Source: Pedobacter endophyticus (GTDB lineage: Bacteria > Bacteroidota > Bacteroidia > Sphingobacteriales > Sphingobacteriaceae). From it: a stretch of 64,000 nucleotides of DNA. The notes under the pieces are model-generated. The model saw only the letters and a program-made list of their open reading frames with translations. It searched no databases and was not told where the DNA came from. The stretch is taken from contig NZ_CP064939.1 of NCBI RefSeq assembly GCF_015679185.1, positions 682,001 to 746,000 on the forward strand, given 5' to 3'. Below, piece after piece: positions 45,315-53,883 of this stretch (the stretch's first letter is position 1; each line of letters begins with the position of its first letter). A program made the translations under genes and the position numbers.

Positions 45315-46883
45315 TCAAGAAGTGTTTTGTATGTGCTGTTTTTTTATTCTCGTCAGAAAAATCCCGACCAAGAAAATGGTTAATGTGCCCATTACAATAA
45401 TCATGTTTTGATGTAAAGGATTTTTAAAGGCCTCATATTCTGGCGGCAGCAGCGCCGAAAAAGTCATCCATATAATTACCAATATCCCAATGATGGTGGC
45501 GATAATGGCTTCGTGGTTTTTGGTCTTTTTACTTACAATCCCCAAAAGGAATAAACCTAACATGCCTGCTGCAAAGATGCCCGACAATTGCCACCAAACA
45601 TCCAAGATGCTTTTTACACCGATCATGGCAATGCCCGCAATCATTCCCAGCAGGCCAAAAACGACTGTTGCGATGTGCAACAGCGATAAATTCTGTTTTT
45701 CGTTGATGTTTGGCTTAAAATAGCGCTTGTAAATATCGACCGAGAATACCGTGGCCGAGGCATTCATGCCCGAGCTTATGGTGCTCATGGCTGCTGATAA
45801 AATTGCTGAAACAATTAAGCCCACCAATCCCACCGGAATCTTTGTAACCATAAAGTGCGGCATGATCTTATCGCCGTAATCTGCCGGTTGCAAAGCGTTC
45901 TGAACTTTCAAAATCTCGGCAGCCGAAGCGTTTAAGGGCAAACGCTCTATTGCTACCTGATGCTTGATAGATTGCACCAGTTCGGGGTTAACCTCGTAAT
46001 AGGCAAATAAGCAAGATCCTATAATAAAAAACAGTAACGACGCGGGAATGTATAACCATACGCATAACCAAATTGATTTGGAAGCGGCTTTGCTCGATGA
46101 TGCGGTGTGGTAACGCTGAACATAGTTTTGATCCATCCCAAAGTTGTTGAGATTGATAAAAAAGCCATATAAAAGTACCACCCAAAACGACGAGCCTACG
46201 AAATCAAAATTGAACGTTCCTAAGCTAAATTTATCGGATGCCTTTCCAATTTCGATGATTTTTGAAACGCCACCGTCCATGTTGCTAACCACCAGATACA
46301 GAATAAGTAAAGCGCCAAAGGTTTTCACCACCGCTTGTACTACTTCTGTCCATATTACCGCTTCAATTCCGCCCAGAACGGTGTAAATGATGATGCAGAT
46401 GCCCATTACGATCATGATCATCTGCATAGAATACCCGGTTAGGGCTTGCAAACTCAACGCAATACCAAAGAAAATGGAACCCATTCTAGCTAGCTGTGTG
46501 AGCAGAAAAAAGACTACGGCATAAACCCTTGCCCATGCGCCAAAACGGTGCTCGAAATGTGTGTAAGCCGATATTTCGCCCGTGTTGCGGTAAAAGGGAA
46601 CGAAGTACTTTGCGGCTATCCAAGCGGCTAAAGGCATCGAAATGCTGAATACAAATGCATTCCAGTTGCTTCCAAATGCTTTGCCCGGAACGCCCAAAAA
46701 GGTGTTGCTACTTAAAAACGTGGCATATATGGATAATCCGATTGCCCAGCCAGGAATCAGGCCGGAAGCTTTAGTAAACTGTTCGGAGTTTTTATTCTTC
46801 CTCGAAAAATAAACCCCAACCAATATCATTCCAACAAGGTAGATGAAGATAATCGCAAGATCGAAAATTGGAAGACCTTTCAT
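45315..46883 (-). CDS. SSS family sodium:solute symporter
   Basis: 522 residues with about 13-14 hydrophobic segments from FDLAIIFIYLVGMILVGVYF to NMIIVMGTLTIFLVGIF. SSS landmarks: GWAIGLSIYATFLSSNTFLG (the sodium-binding first helix), GGIEAVIWTEVVQAVVKTFG (the SSS signature) and IVSAILSAAMSTISSGMNAS A. It imports a sugar or sugar acid across the inner membrane. Its stop is 54 bp before the DapA-type aldolase start, so both form an uptake-and-cleavage unit, in the SGLT/sialic-acid transporter style. It is separated from the GH2 gene by a repeat. Confidence 0.92.
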   Translation of the reverse strand: MKGLPIFDLAIIFIYLVGMILVGVYFSRKNKNSEQFTKASGLIPGWAIGLSIYATFLSSNTFLGVPGKAFGSNWNAFVFSISMPLAAWIAAKYFVPFYRNTGEISAYTHFEHRFGAWARVYAVVFFLLTQLARMGSIFFGIALSLQALTGYSMQMIMIVMGICIIIYTVLGGIEAVIWTEVVQAVVKTFGALLILYLVVSNMDGGVSKIIEIGKASDKFSLGTFNFDFVGSSFWVVLLYGFFINLNNFGMDQNYVQRYHTASSSKAASKSIWLCVWLYIPASLLFFIIGSCLFAYYEVNPELVQSIKHQVAIERLPLNASAAEILKVQNALQPADYGDKIMPHFMVTKIPVGLVGLIVSAILSAAMSTISSGMNASATVFSVDIYKRYFKPNINEKQNLSLLHIATVVFGLLGMIAGIAMIGVKSILDVWWQLSGIFAAGMLGLFLLGIVSKKTKNHEAIIATIIGILVIIWMTFSALLPPEYEAFKNPLHQNMIIVMGTLTIFLVGIFLTRIKKQHIQNTS

Positions 46884-47005
46884 TATTTGTTGGCTCGGTT
46901 ATTAATTTGGTTTAAGCAAATATGCATGACTAAGTTTCTGTATTCATATAAGATTTTGGCTACATCTTATAGGATTTTATCTTGATAGTGAATTCTATCA
47001 AAAAT

Positions 47006-47103
47006 CGTCATTGCGAACAAAGAAATGGGCTTTGCTACGGAGTGAAGCAATCTAATTCGAGAGAGATTGCTTCGGCTCGCTCGAACCCAGCCTCGCAATG
47101 ACG
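47006..47103. repeat. R1 palindromic repeat
   Basis: The unit runs cgtcattgcgaacaaag ... cccagcctcgcaatgacg, with inner gaagcaatct/agattgcttc arms. It ends 8 bp before the GH2 stop. Confidence 0.8.
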
Positions 47104-47110
47104 AAAAATC

Positions 47111-50100
47111 TTACTGCACATCCAATGCATCAATATACAATCCTTTCGCTTCCGTTGCAATTAGCCGAACTTTATAACTTCCGGCGTTAATCATGCTACC
47201 TGTGTTTGTATTTAAATAGTTCCATTTTCCGGCTTTTGTGGGTGCAAACTCGGCTTCTTCCGTTTTCATTAACGTTCCGTCGGCGGCCAAAAATTCTAGT
47301 TTTCCTTTTAAAACTTGCTCAAACGGATTGTGGTATTTAATCGTAAGCGAATAGGTATCGGCCACACCAACGCCTATTGTCCATTCTAAAACACCACCTT
47401 GGGCAGCCTTAAAAGTAACGCGTTGTTTATCCATTAATTCTTCCCTTACGATGCTGATACCCCGCAAAGTTGCATCGACCGCTTTGTAGGTGCTCACCGT
47501 TTTTAAATCATAGGCCGGTGGTAAATCGCTTGGCGGGATGATGGCAATGGTAGCAAAATCGCCATTCAAGCTGACGTCATCGTGCTTTTTATAGCGTTTG
47601 CGATAAACGGTAAACTTCTCACCAGCACTATTTTCGATTTGCGTTTTGGTATCTTCGTAACCTTCCAATGGTTTCGTATTTGCATTCACAGCAACAAAAA
47701 CATCCGCTTCATCGCTCACGGTAAACTTCAAATCCGTCTGGCCTTTCGCCGTCGACTTTTGGATCCATTCGGCACCATACAAATTTGGTGGAAGGGATGT
47801 AAACTCGATTTTATCGGCTGCAAATTGCTTGTTGCCAATATCCATCCAGCTGTTGAGCTTATAATCAGCTGTTAATGTTCCTTTTACAATCGAATCGCTT
47901 TGCTGAGCGGACTCAATTTCCGCATTTAAACTGGCTATAGCAATGGCCGAAATAACTGCTTGCCCAACTTTGATTTGTGGGAAAGAAATATCTAAACTTC
48001 CGCCTTTAACGGTCGCCTTTACCGTTTTTTTCAGCAGCCGATTTGTACCGACTTCTTTCCAGATATCCAGATCCTTCAGAACGGTTTTCCCGTTGATAGC
48101 TACATCAAATAGCCGCATCTTTTCTGCATTCATGCCGCCGCCGATGCCCAGCCACGGCTCGATAAAGTACAGCTCCACTAAATACTCGCCATCGGGAACG
48201 GGAAAATGGTATTTCAATTGGTCTCTCCCGTAGCGAAACGATTGAAAAAGCTTCCAGTCGGATGTGCCTTTAATTGGATCGAAAGTTCGCCTTTGGCTTG
48301 CGAAAAAAGCAGGAATACCGGGAAAATTTGCTGACCACGAAGTTGAGCCAAACCGAGTTTTCGCAGTCAAATTGCGGTCAGCCGACCATTTGTTTTGGTT
48401 TTGATCAACAAAATCGGCCCCACCACAATTCACGCGATACAGATAATTGTAGCCCTTTACAGGTTGCGTAATGCCATGCTTTTCTGTGTATAGTCGATTG
48501 AAATTGGGCGATTGCGGCAAATTATTCAACACGATCTGATCTTTCGCCACGGCTTTTCCATTTACATAACCCACCGCATAAAGCACATTGTATTTGATAT
48601 TTGGCTTCTCCCACTGGAAATGCGTTCCGATTGTGCCACGCTTTTGCTTACCTAGAGATTGTCCATCAACATCATTAAACAGTTCCACTTCATCGCAATT
48701 GGAATACACCACAACGCTATCTTTAATGCCGGGATTTTTCCAGCGATTTGGCCACGTATGTGATACGATATAGACCATCGGCTCGGTTTGTTTCGGTGCA
48801 TAATTAGCTCTGAACATGTAAAAAACATCGGTCGGTTCTTCCCATGGGGTAAACATTCCCTTGTAATTTACGGGTCCAACACGATCTAAATCGCGTAAGC
48901 CCTCGCCGCCCTGCACCCGACCGGGATTATCGTGCGAACTGTACAACCAAAAGAAATGCCCGGCAGTTTTATCTTTGGCGGTTTCGGCCAAGCGAACTTT
49001 GGTTTCCATTAAATCGGTCATTTTGTTTTCAGTATAACCCTTTCCGTTGGCATCAACATCATGCAAATCGATGGTGCGCCAAGCCCCGTACTCCCCTACC
49101 AAAACCTGCCTTTGTAAATCTTCTGCGTAAGTTTGCGGGTTGCCACCGTAAGTGCCTGTCCAGTTTTGCGGCACGTCCCAATCGGTTCCCTTGCCGCCGT
49201 TGCAGGTGGTTACCTTTCGCTGCGATGATGCTGTTGGGTCGAGCTTGCGGATCAGTTCGGTGCATTCCTTGGCAAAATCCTCGGGCAAGGTACTTTCATT
49301 TTCCAAGCCCCATAAAACCACCGCCGGACTGTTTCTGCGCTCCTTTACCCAGTCGATCAAAAGTGTCTTAAAATTCTTTCGAAACTCGGGCGTATCATAC
49401 CAAATATGCGCCGCCATTTGCGTCCAGCAGAGGATTCCTTCCTTGTCCCAATAATCAGAATACAGTAAGTTATGTGGTTGATGGGCATCACGGAATGCAT
49501 TGAAACCGGCTGCCTTGATTTGCCTGACCCTTGATGAAACCTGCTCGTTTGTAAAGGCATGACTTTGCCCGATTAAATGTTCATATTCGGCAATTCCGTT
49601 AATAAAAACGGGCTTTCCATTGAGCAGAAACACTTTCTGGTTGGCCTGCTCGCCTATGGGCCAGCTAATCCAACGGATACCGTAGGGGGTTCTTACCTCG
49701 TCGACTACTTGTCCGTTCTCACTTATCGACGTTTTTAAGGTGTAGAGATACGGGCTTTCTAACGACCAAAGTTTTGGATTTAAAATTTCATCCGTTTTTT
49801 GCGAAATCTCAACTACTTTTCCTGCGGCGATATTAAAGTTACTTTTTAATGATTTGATGATTTTTCCATTGGCATCGAGTAGCTGGTTCGAAATGGTGAT
49901 CGATTTGGGCTTGTTTCCATAATTTTTAACGGTTGTAGCAAGATTTAGCACCGCCGATTTCTCAGAAATTTTGTGATCATTCCAAATGTGAACGCCAAAC
50001 GGTTCAATGCGTGTTTCGTTCGTTGTAATAAAATGAACGGGGCGGAAAATGCCCATTGGTTGCGAACCTTCTGAAAAGCCACGTTCGGTTGAACAACCGC

Positions 50101-50596
50101 CATCAACCCAAGGCAAATCTTGAATATTTGCGGGATGATCTGCCCGAACGGCTAAAACATTTTCCTGATTGTTGAGCTTAATTGCATCCGTCACATCTAA
50201 GGTAAAGGTTGTCCGTCCGCCAGCGTGATAGCCAACTTTTTTGCCATTTAGCCAAACTGTAGCATATGAACCTACGCCTTCAAAATAAAGAAAAAACCTT
50301 TTCCCTGCTTTTACTCCGTCGGTTTTAAAGGTTTTGCGGTACCATGCGTAACCATGTTTGTTACCGTGTAACTTACGTTGATAGCCTTCGTATTGATCCC
50401 AATTATGCGGAACATTTACTGTTTTCCAGTTTGATGGCTGATAGCTGCCTAATTCGAAGCCTTTGTAAGCGTCTTTGCTCTTTTCATCCGCAATGGTTTC
50501 CCAGTTTGAGTTTAAGGAAACATCTTTCCGAATGCCTTGAGCATATATTCTCGTGACTAAAAACAGTAAAAAAGTGATTAGGAATGTTTTATTCAT
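47111..50596 (-). CDS. Multidomain GH2 glycosidase with malectin domain
   Basis: 1161 residues with signal peptide MNKTFLITFLLFLVTRIYA. N-terminal sugar-binding domain (NVPHNWDQYEGYQRKLHG, YFEGVGSYATVWLNGKKVGY HAGG), Ig-like domain, then the TIM barrel: acid/base Glu434 in WGLENES and nucleophile Glu502 in VGEYGAWR. After an Ig-like module (WEKPNIKYNVLYAVGYVNGK) a malectin domain spans about residues 705-870 (RVNCGGADFVDQNQNKWSAD, YFIEPWLGIGGGMNAEKMRL FDVAINGK). A C-terminal CBM6/35-like sandwich (GGVLEWTIGVGVADTYSLTI KYHNP ... GLYIDALDV) ends the protein. Exo-beta-galactosidase or beta-glucuronidase activity on pectin side chains is likely; sequence does not decide. Its promoter region is invaded by repeats. 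Confidence 0.9.
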   Translation of the reverse strand: MNKTFLITFLLFLVTRIYAQGIRKDVSLNSNWETIADEKSKDAYKGFELGSYQPSNWKTVNVPHNWDQYEGYQRKLHGNKHGYAWYRKTFKTDGVKAGKRFFLYFEGVGSYATVWLNGKKVGYHAGGRTTFTLDVTDAIKLNNQENVLAVRADHPANIQDLPWVDGGCSTERGFSEGSQPMGIFRPVHFITTNETRIEPFGVHIWNDHKISEKSAVLNLATTVKNYGNKPKSITISNQLLDANGKIIKSLKSNFNIAAGKVVEISQKTDEILNPKLWSLESPYLYTLKTSISENGQVVDEVRTPYGIRWISWPIGEQANQKVFLLNGKPVFINGIAEYEHLIGQSHAFTNEQVSSRVRQIKAAGFNAFRDAHQPHNLLYSDYWDKEGILCWTQMAAHIWYDTPEFRKNFKTLLIDWVKERRNSPAVVLWGLENESTLPEDFAKECTELIRKLDPTASSQRKVTTCNGGKGTDWDVPQNWTGTYGGNPQTYAEDLQRQVLVGEYGAWRTIDLHDVDANGKGYTENKMTDLMETKVRLAETAKDKTAGHFFWLYSSHDNPGRVQGGEGLRDLDRVGPVNYKGMFTPWEEPTDVFYMFRANYAPKQTEPMVYIVSHTWPNRWKNPGIKDSVVVYSNCDEVELFNDVDGQSLGKQKRGTIGTHFQWEKPNIKYNVLYAVGYVNGKAVAKDQIVLNNLPQSPNFNRLYTEKHGITQPVKGYNYLYRVNCGGADFVDQNQNKWSADRNLTAKTRFGSTSWSANFPGIPAFFASQRRTFDPIKGTSDWKLFQSFRYGRDQLKYHFPVPDGEYLVELYFIEPWLGIGGGMNAEKMRLFDVAINGKTVLKDLDIWKEVGTNRLLKKTVKATVKGGSLDISFPQIKVGQAVISAIAIASLNAEIESAQQSDSIVKGTLTADYKLNSWMDIGNKQFAADKIEFTSLPPNLYGAEWIQKSTAKGQTDLKFTVSDEADVFVAVNANTKPLEGYEDTKTQIENSAGEKFTVYRKRYKKHDDVSLNGDFATIAIIPPSDLPPAYDLKTVSTYKAVDATLRGISIVREELMDKQRVTFKAAQGGVLEWTIGVGVADTYSLTIKYHNPFEQVLKGKLEFLAADGTLMKTEEAEFAPTKAGKWNYLNTNTGSMINAGSYKVRLIATEAKGLYIDALDVQ

Positions 50597-50620
50597 ATTA
50601 ATGTATCATATTTTTTTCAG

Positions 50621-50651
50621 GGAAGTCAAGCTTCAAAAGCTTGACTTCCCT
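50621..50651 (+). repeat. R6 perfect hairpin with downstream T-run
   Basis: GGGAAGTCAAGCTT/AAGCTTGACTTCCC is followed on the plus strand by TTTTTT. It has terminator form but no plus-strand gene precedes it; it lies just 5' of the minus-strand GH2 start (50,596). Same stem as 32,827-32,856. Confidence 0.7.
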
Positions 50652-50762
50652 TTTTTGCATCGGCTGTGTGCCTGTGCCCACTCGCGGGCTCTCTTTGGCA
50701 GTGGGCCTGTTCGCGTTTTGTGTTCCGAAGCTTTTTGTCATTCTGAGTTGTAATTTATTGCA

Positions 50763-51060
50763 TAAAAATCAATATGAATGACGTTAATGTTATGCGCTCT
50801 GATTAACCGCCTCGTCACCCTGTCCCGTATGTACGGGATCTAGGGTCTTTATAGCAAGAAAGATGCTGAAATGAATTCAGCAGGACGACCGTTCATGTAG
50901 AGGCTTATAAACAGCGAGTTGCACAAAACCGTCAATGGTAGGTACGAAGAATCTGTTTACTACCTCTCACCGTCCTTGCCCTCTCACTTCCCCTTGGCAG
51001 TGGGTTAGCGGCGTTTTGTATCTCATCGCTTGGGGATCCTTCGTTACACTCAGGATGACA
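50763..51060. repeat. Long repeat (homologous to 26,409-26,835) plus R3 half
   Basis: aaaatcaatatgaatgacgt at 50,764 and cctcgtcaccctgtcccgta at 50,810 match the 26.4-kb copy; agcaagaaagatgctgaaat (about 50,853) matches 26,741. Here the hairpin cccgtatgtacggg is uninterrupted. An R3 right half ends with cactcaggatgaca (51,060). Nothing coding is seen in the 478-bp gap. Confidence 0.7.
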
Positions 51061-51074
51061 AAACCAACCACGAT

Positions 51075-53882
51075 TTATTTTAGTTTCAAATCCCCATTCA
51101 TTTTATAACTTTCGCCAGCTTTTGTATTAAACTCAATTTCTTTGCCCTGATATTTCACCTTGCACTTTCCGCCAACAATCGATTTAACAGTTAAAGCAGT
51201 CAACTTTCCATCCTCCCAACTTAAATCCAACTCAAAACCTCCGCGGGCTTTGATTCCCTCCACTTTTCCATCGGCAATTGCGGTTGGCAAAGCAGGCAAA
51301 ATATCAATATAACCCTGATGGCTCTGAACAATCATTTCGGCAATTCCTGCTGCGCCGCCAAAGTTGCCATCAATTTGGAACGGCGGGTGGGCATCAAAAA
51401 GGTTAACGTACGATCCTGCGCCATTGCGGGCTGGTTTTAACAGCATTTTAATCATCTTCATGGCGTGGTTACCATCTTTAAACCTTGCCCAAAAGTTTAT
51501 TTTCCATGCCAGGCTCCATCCTGTAGCTTCGTCTCCACGGTAAATGAGCGACTGTTTTGCTGCATTCATCATTTTTGAGTCGGCATCCCACGTAATGTCG
51601 TTGCCCGGGTAAACGCCCCACAAATGCGACACATGGCGATGCTTGTTTGTGGTGTCGTCTTTATCTTCAAGCCATTCTTGCAACTGGCCGTACTTACCGA
51701 TTTGGTTGGGCGCTATTTGCTTTACCTTTTCTTGCAGCGATTTTTTGAATGCCTCATCAACATTTAACACGTCGGCCGCTGCAATGCAGTTTGTAAATAA
51801 CGAGCGGATAATTTGATGATCCATCGTTGGGCCTGCAACCAGCCCGCCATTTTCGGGCGAATTTGACGGCGTGCTAATCAACCAACCCGTTTTTGCATCT
51901 TTCACCAAAAAATCAGTATAAAATAAAGCCGCTTCTTTCATTAAGGGATAAGCCTCGTTTTTCAGGAATTTTTGGTCTTTGCTAAACAAATAATGTTCCC
52001 ACAAATGCTGACTCAACCAACCGCCGCCACCTACCCAAATGCCATGATTTGACGCATTAATTGGCGCTGTTCCGTTCCATAAATCGGTATTGTGGTGCAA
52101 CACCCAGCCTTTTGCGTTGTAATAGGCTTTCGCCGTTTCAGCCCCGTTTTTTGCCACTCCTTTTATTTTAGTGAACAACGGTTCGTTCATTGCCGACAGA
52201 TTGAGGATTTCGGTTGGCCAGTAATTCATCTCCATGTTAATGTTGGTGGTATACTTGCTTCCCCATGGCGGCGTTAATAAATCATTCCAAATGCCTTGTA
52301 AATTAGCGGGTTGTGTACCCGGACGAGAGCTCGAAATCAACAAATACCTGCCATATTGCATGTAAAGTGCGGCAAAAGCAGGATCGTTTGAGCTTCCAAA
52401 TTTTTCCAATCGCTGATCAGTTGGTAGGTTTTCGTTTTCCGATTTTCCAAAATCGACCTTAAAGGTATTGTAATAGCTTTGATATTCGTTGATATGATCT
52501 TGCTTGGCCTGAGCAAAGGATTTTCCCTGAAGCGATTTAATCGAATTGATATTGGCTGTTTCTGGTTTCCCTGAAACGTGATGAGCGTCGATAAAATTCG
52601 TTCCCGCCGTTAAATATAAGGTTACTTCGTCGGCTTTAGCAATGTTGAACTGATTGTTTATCACTTTAACCGAGCCATTTTTAACAATTGCTGTTAACCT
52701 GCTTTCGCCTTTCAAAATACCATCTTTTACCTCCACCGAAAGCGCAATGGTATTGTTGCCCAAAGTTTTTACGCTGGAGTTTTGGTGAAGACTGGACAAC
52801 GCGGCATTGAAACTGATTGAACCCGTTTTATCGGCCGTTAGATGAATAATTACAGCTTGGTTCGGCTGGCTGGCAAAATATTCGCGGGTGTAATTTATGC
52901 CGTTTATGGTGTAATTCGTTTTTGCAACGGCCGTAGCCAAATCAAGCGATCGTTTATAATTAGTGATTTTTCCACGATGAGAAAACTGCAAATTCAGATC
53001 GCCAAAGGGCTGATAACTGGCTTGGTACTGCCCAATTGCTGGCGGATTTTGATCTTGAATCTTGTATTTCCAGTCCTTTACCAGCGAAATTCCCGCATCA
53101 ACATTTGAACCTGCCGGATAAATGCCGATTTTTTTAGAAGTATCTTTGTACCCGCCAATTCCGCCCCGATCGTAATAGTTGAGCACCTGAATGGCGATGG
53201 TATTTATCCCCTTATGAATCAAGTTTTTAGAAACGCTGTATTTCCGTGGTTCGGCGCCCTCGGTATTGCCGAGCAATTTTCCATTGATGTAAGTAAAATC
53301 CTGATCGAAAATCTTGTTCAGCTCCAAAACCAAATCTTTGCCTGACCAATTTTCGGGAACGTTGAAAGTAGTTCTGAACCAAACTGCGCCGTCTAAATTC
53401 TTCAGGCCAACGGTTTCCCAACCCTCATAAGCCGGAACCGGAATCGTTTTCCAAAGCTTATCGTCGTAACTTGCCGAAGCAGCATTGCCGTTCATTCCCT
53501 TTGCGGCTTTCATTGCGTTTACCCACGCTGCACGGTCGCCGGTTTCACTTTTTAGCCCCATAAACTCTTTTTGAGCCAACTCCTCAGCTTCCTTTTGTTT
53601 TCCCTCCGCTAGTAATTGTCTAATTTGGGGCAAATATTGATAAGCACCTGTTTTGTTAAAATCTCGTGGCTTATCTGTCCATAATGTTTCCTCGTTAAAC
53701 TGAATATGCTCATTTTCCGCACCCGCAAAAATCATCGCACCCAATCTTCCGTTCCCGATAGGCAAGGCATCCGTCCATTTTTCGGCAGGTTTGGTGTACC
53801 AAAGCATTTGATTTTTATCTTGGGCAAAAGCTGAGAAAAAAGCTAAGCTAAACAAGACTATTAATACGGTTTTGAGGTTCAT
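51075..53882 (-). CDS. GH95 glycosidase with an inserted jelly-roll domain
   Basis: The start was set at 53,882 (MNLKTVLIVLFSLAFFSAFA signal peptide), giving 935 residues, about 150 longer than usual GH95. The N-domain (LWYTKPAEKWTDALPIGNGR LGAM) is interrupted after QKEFMG at about residue 109. About 175 residues follow with GAVWFRTTFNVPENWSGKDL and FTYINGKLLGNTEG, before the domain resumes at YQPFGDLNLQF. Catalytic regions are intact: TTNINMEMNYWP (the two Asn), STPSNSPENGG (acid Glu), PPFQIDGNFGG (Asp). GH95 acts on alpha-L-fucose or alpha-L-galactose, both present in RG-II and xyloglucan. The ATG is 1 bp from the GH28 stop, so translation is coupled. Confidence 0.93.
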   Translation of the reverse strand: MNLKTVLIVLFSLAFFSAFAQDKNQMLWYTKPAEKWTDALPIGNGRLGAMIFAGAENEHIQFNEETLWTDKPRDFNKTGAYQYLPQIRQLLAEGKQKEAEELAQKEFMGLKSETGDRAAWVNAMKAAKGMNGNAASASYDDKLWKTIPVPAYEGWETVGLKNLDGAVWFRTTFNVPENWSGKDLVLELNKIFDQDFTYINGKLLGNTEGAEPRKYSVSKNLIHKGINTIAIQVLNYYDRGGIGGYKDTSKKIGIYPAGSNVDAGISLVKDWKYKIQDQNPPAIGQYQASYQPFGDLNLQFSHRGKITNYKRSLDLATAVAKTNYTINGINYTREYFASQPNQAVIIHLTADKTGSISFNAALSSLHQNSSVKTLGNNTIALSVEVKDGILKGESRLTAIVKNGSVKVINNQFNIAKADEVTLYLTAGTNFIDAHHVSGKPETANINSIKSLQGKSFAQAKQDHINEYQSYYNTFKVDFGKSENENLPTDQRLEKFGSSNDPAFAALYMQYGRYLLISSSRPGTQPANLQGIWNDLLTPPWGSKYTTNINMEMNYWPTEILNLSAMNEPLFTKIKGVAKNGAETAKAYYNAKGWVLHHNTDLWNGTAPINASNHGIWVGGGGWLSQHLWEHYLFSKDQKFLKNEAYPLMKEAALFYTDFLVKDAKTGWLISTPSNSPENGGLVAGPTMDHQIIRSLFTNCIAAADVLNVDEAFKKSLQEKVKQIAPNQIGKYGQLQEWLEDKDDTTNKHRHVSHLWGVYPGNDITWDADSKMMNAAKQSLIYRGDEATGWSLAWKINFWARFKDGNHAMKMIKMLLKPARNGAGSYVNLFDAHPPFQIDGNFGGAAGIAEMIVQSHQGYIDILPALPTAIADGKVEGIKARGGFELDLSWEDGKLTALTVKSIVGGKCKVKYQGKEIEFNTKAGESYKMNGDLKLK

Positions 53883-53883
53883 G

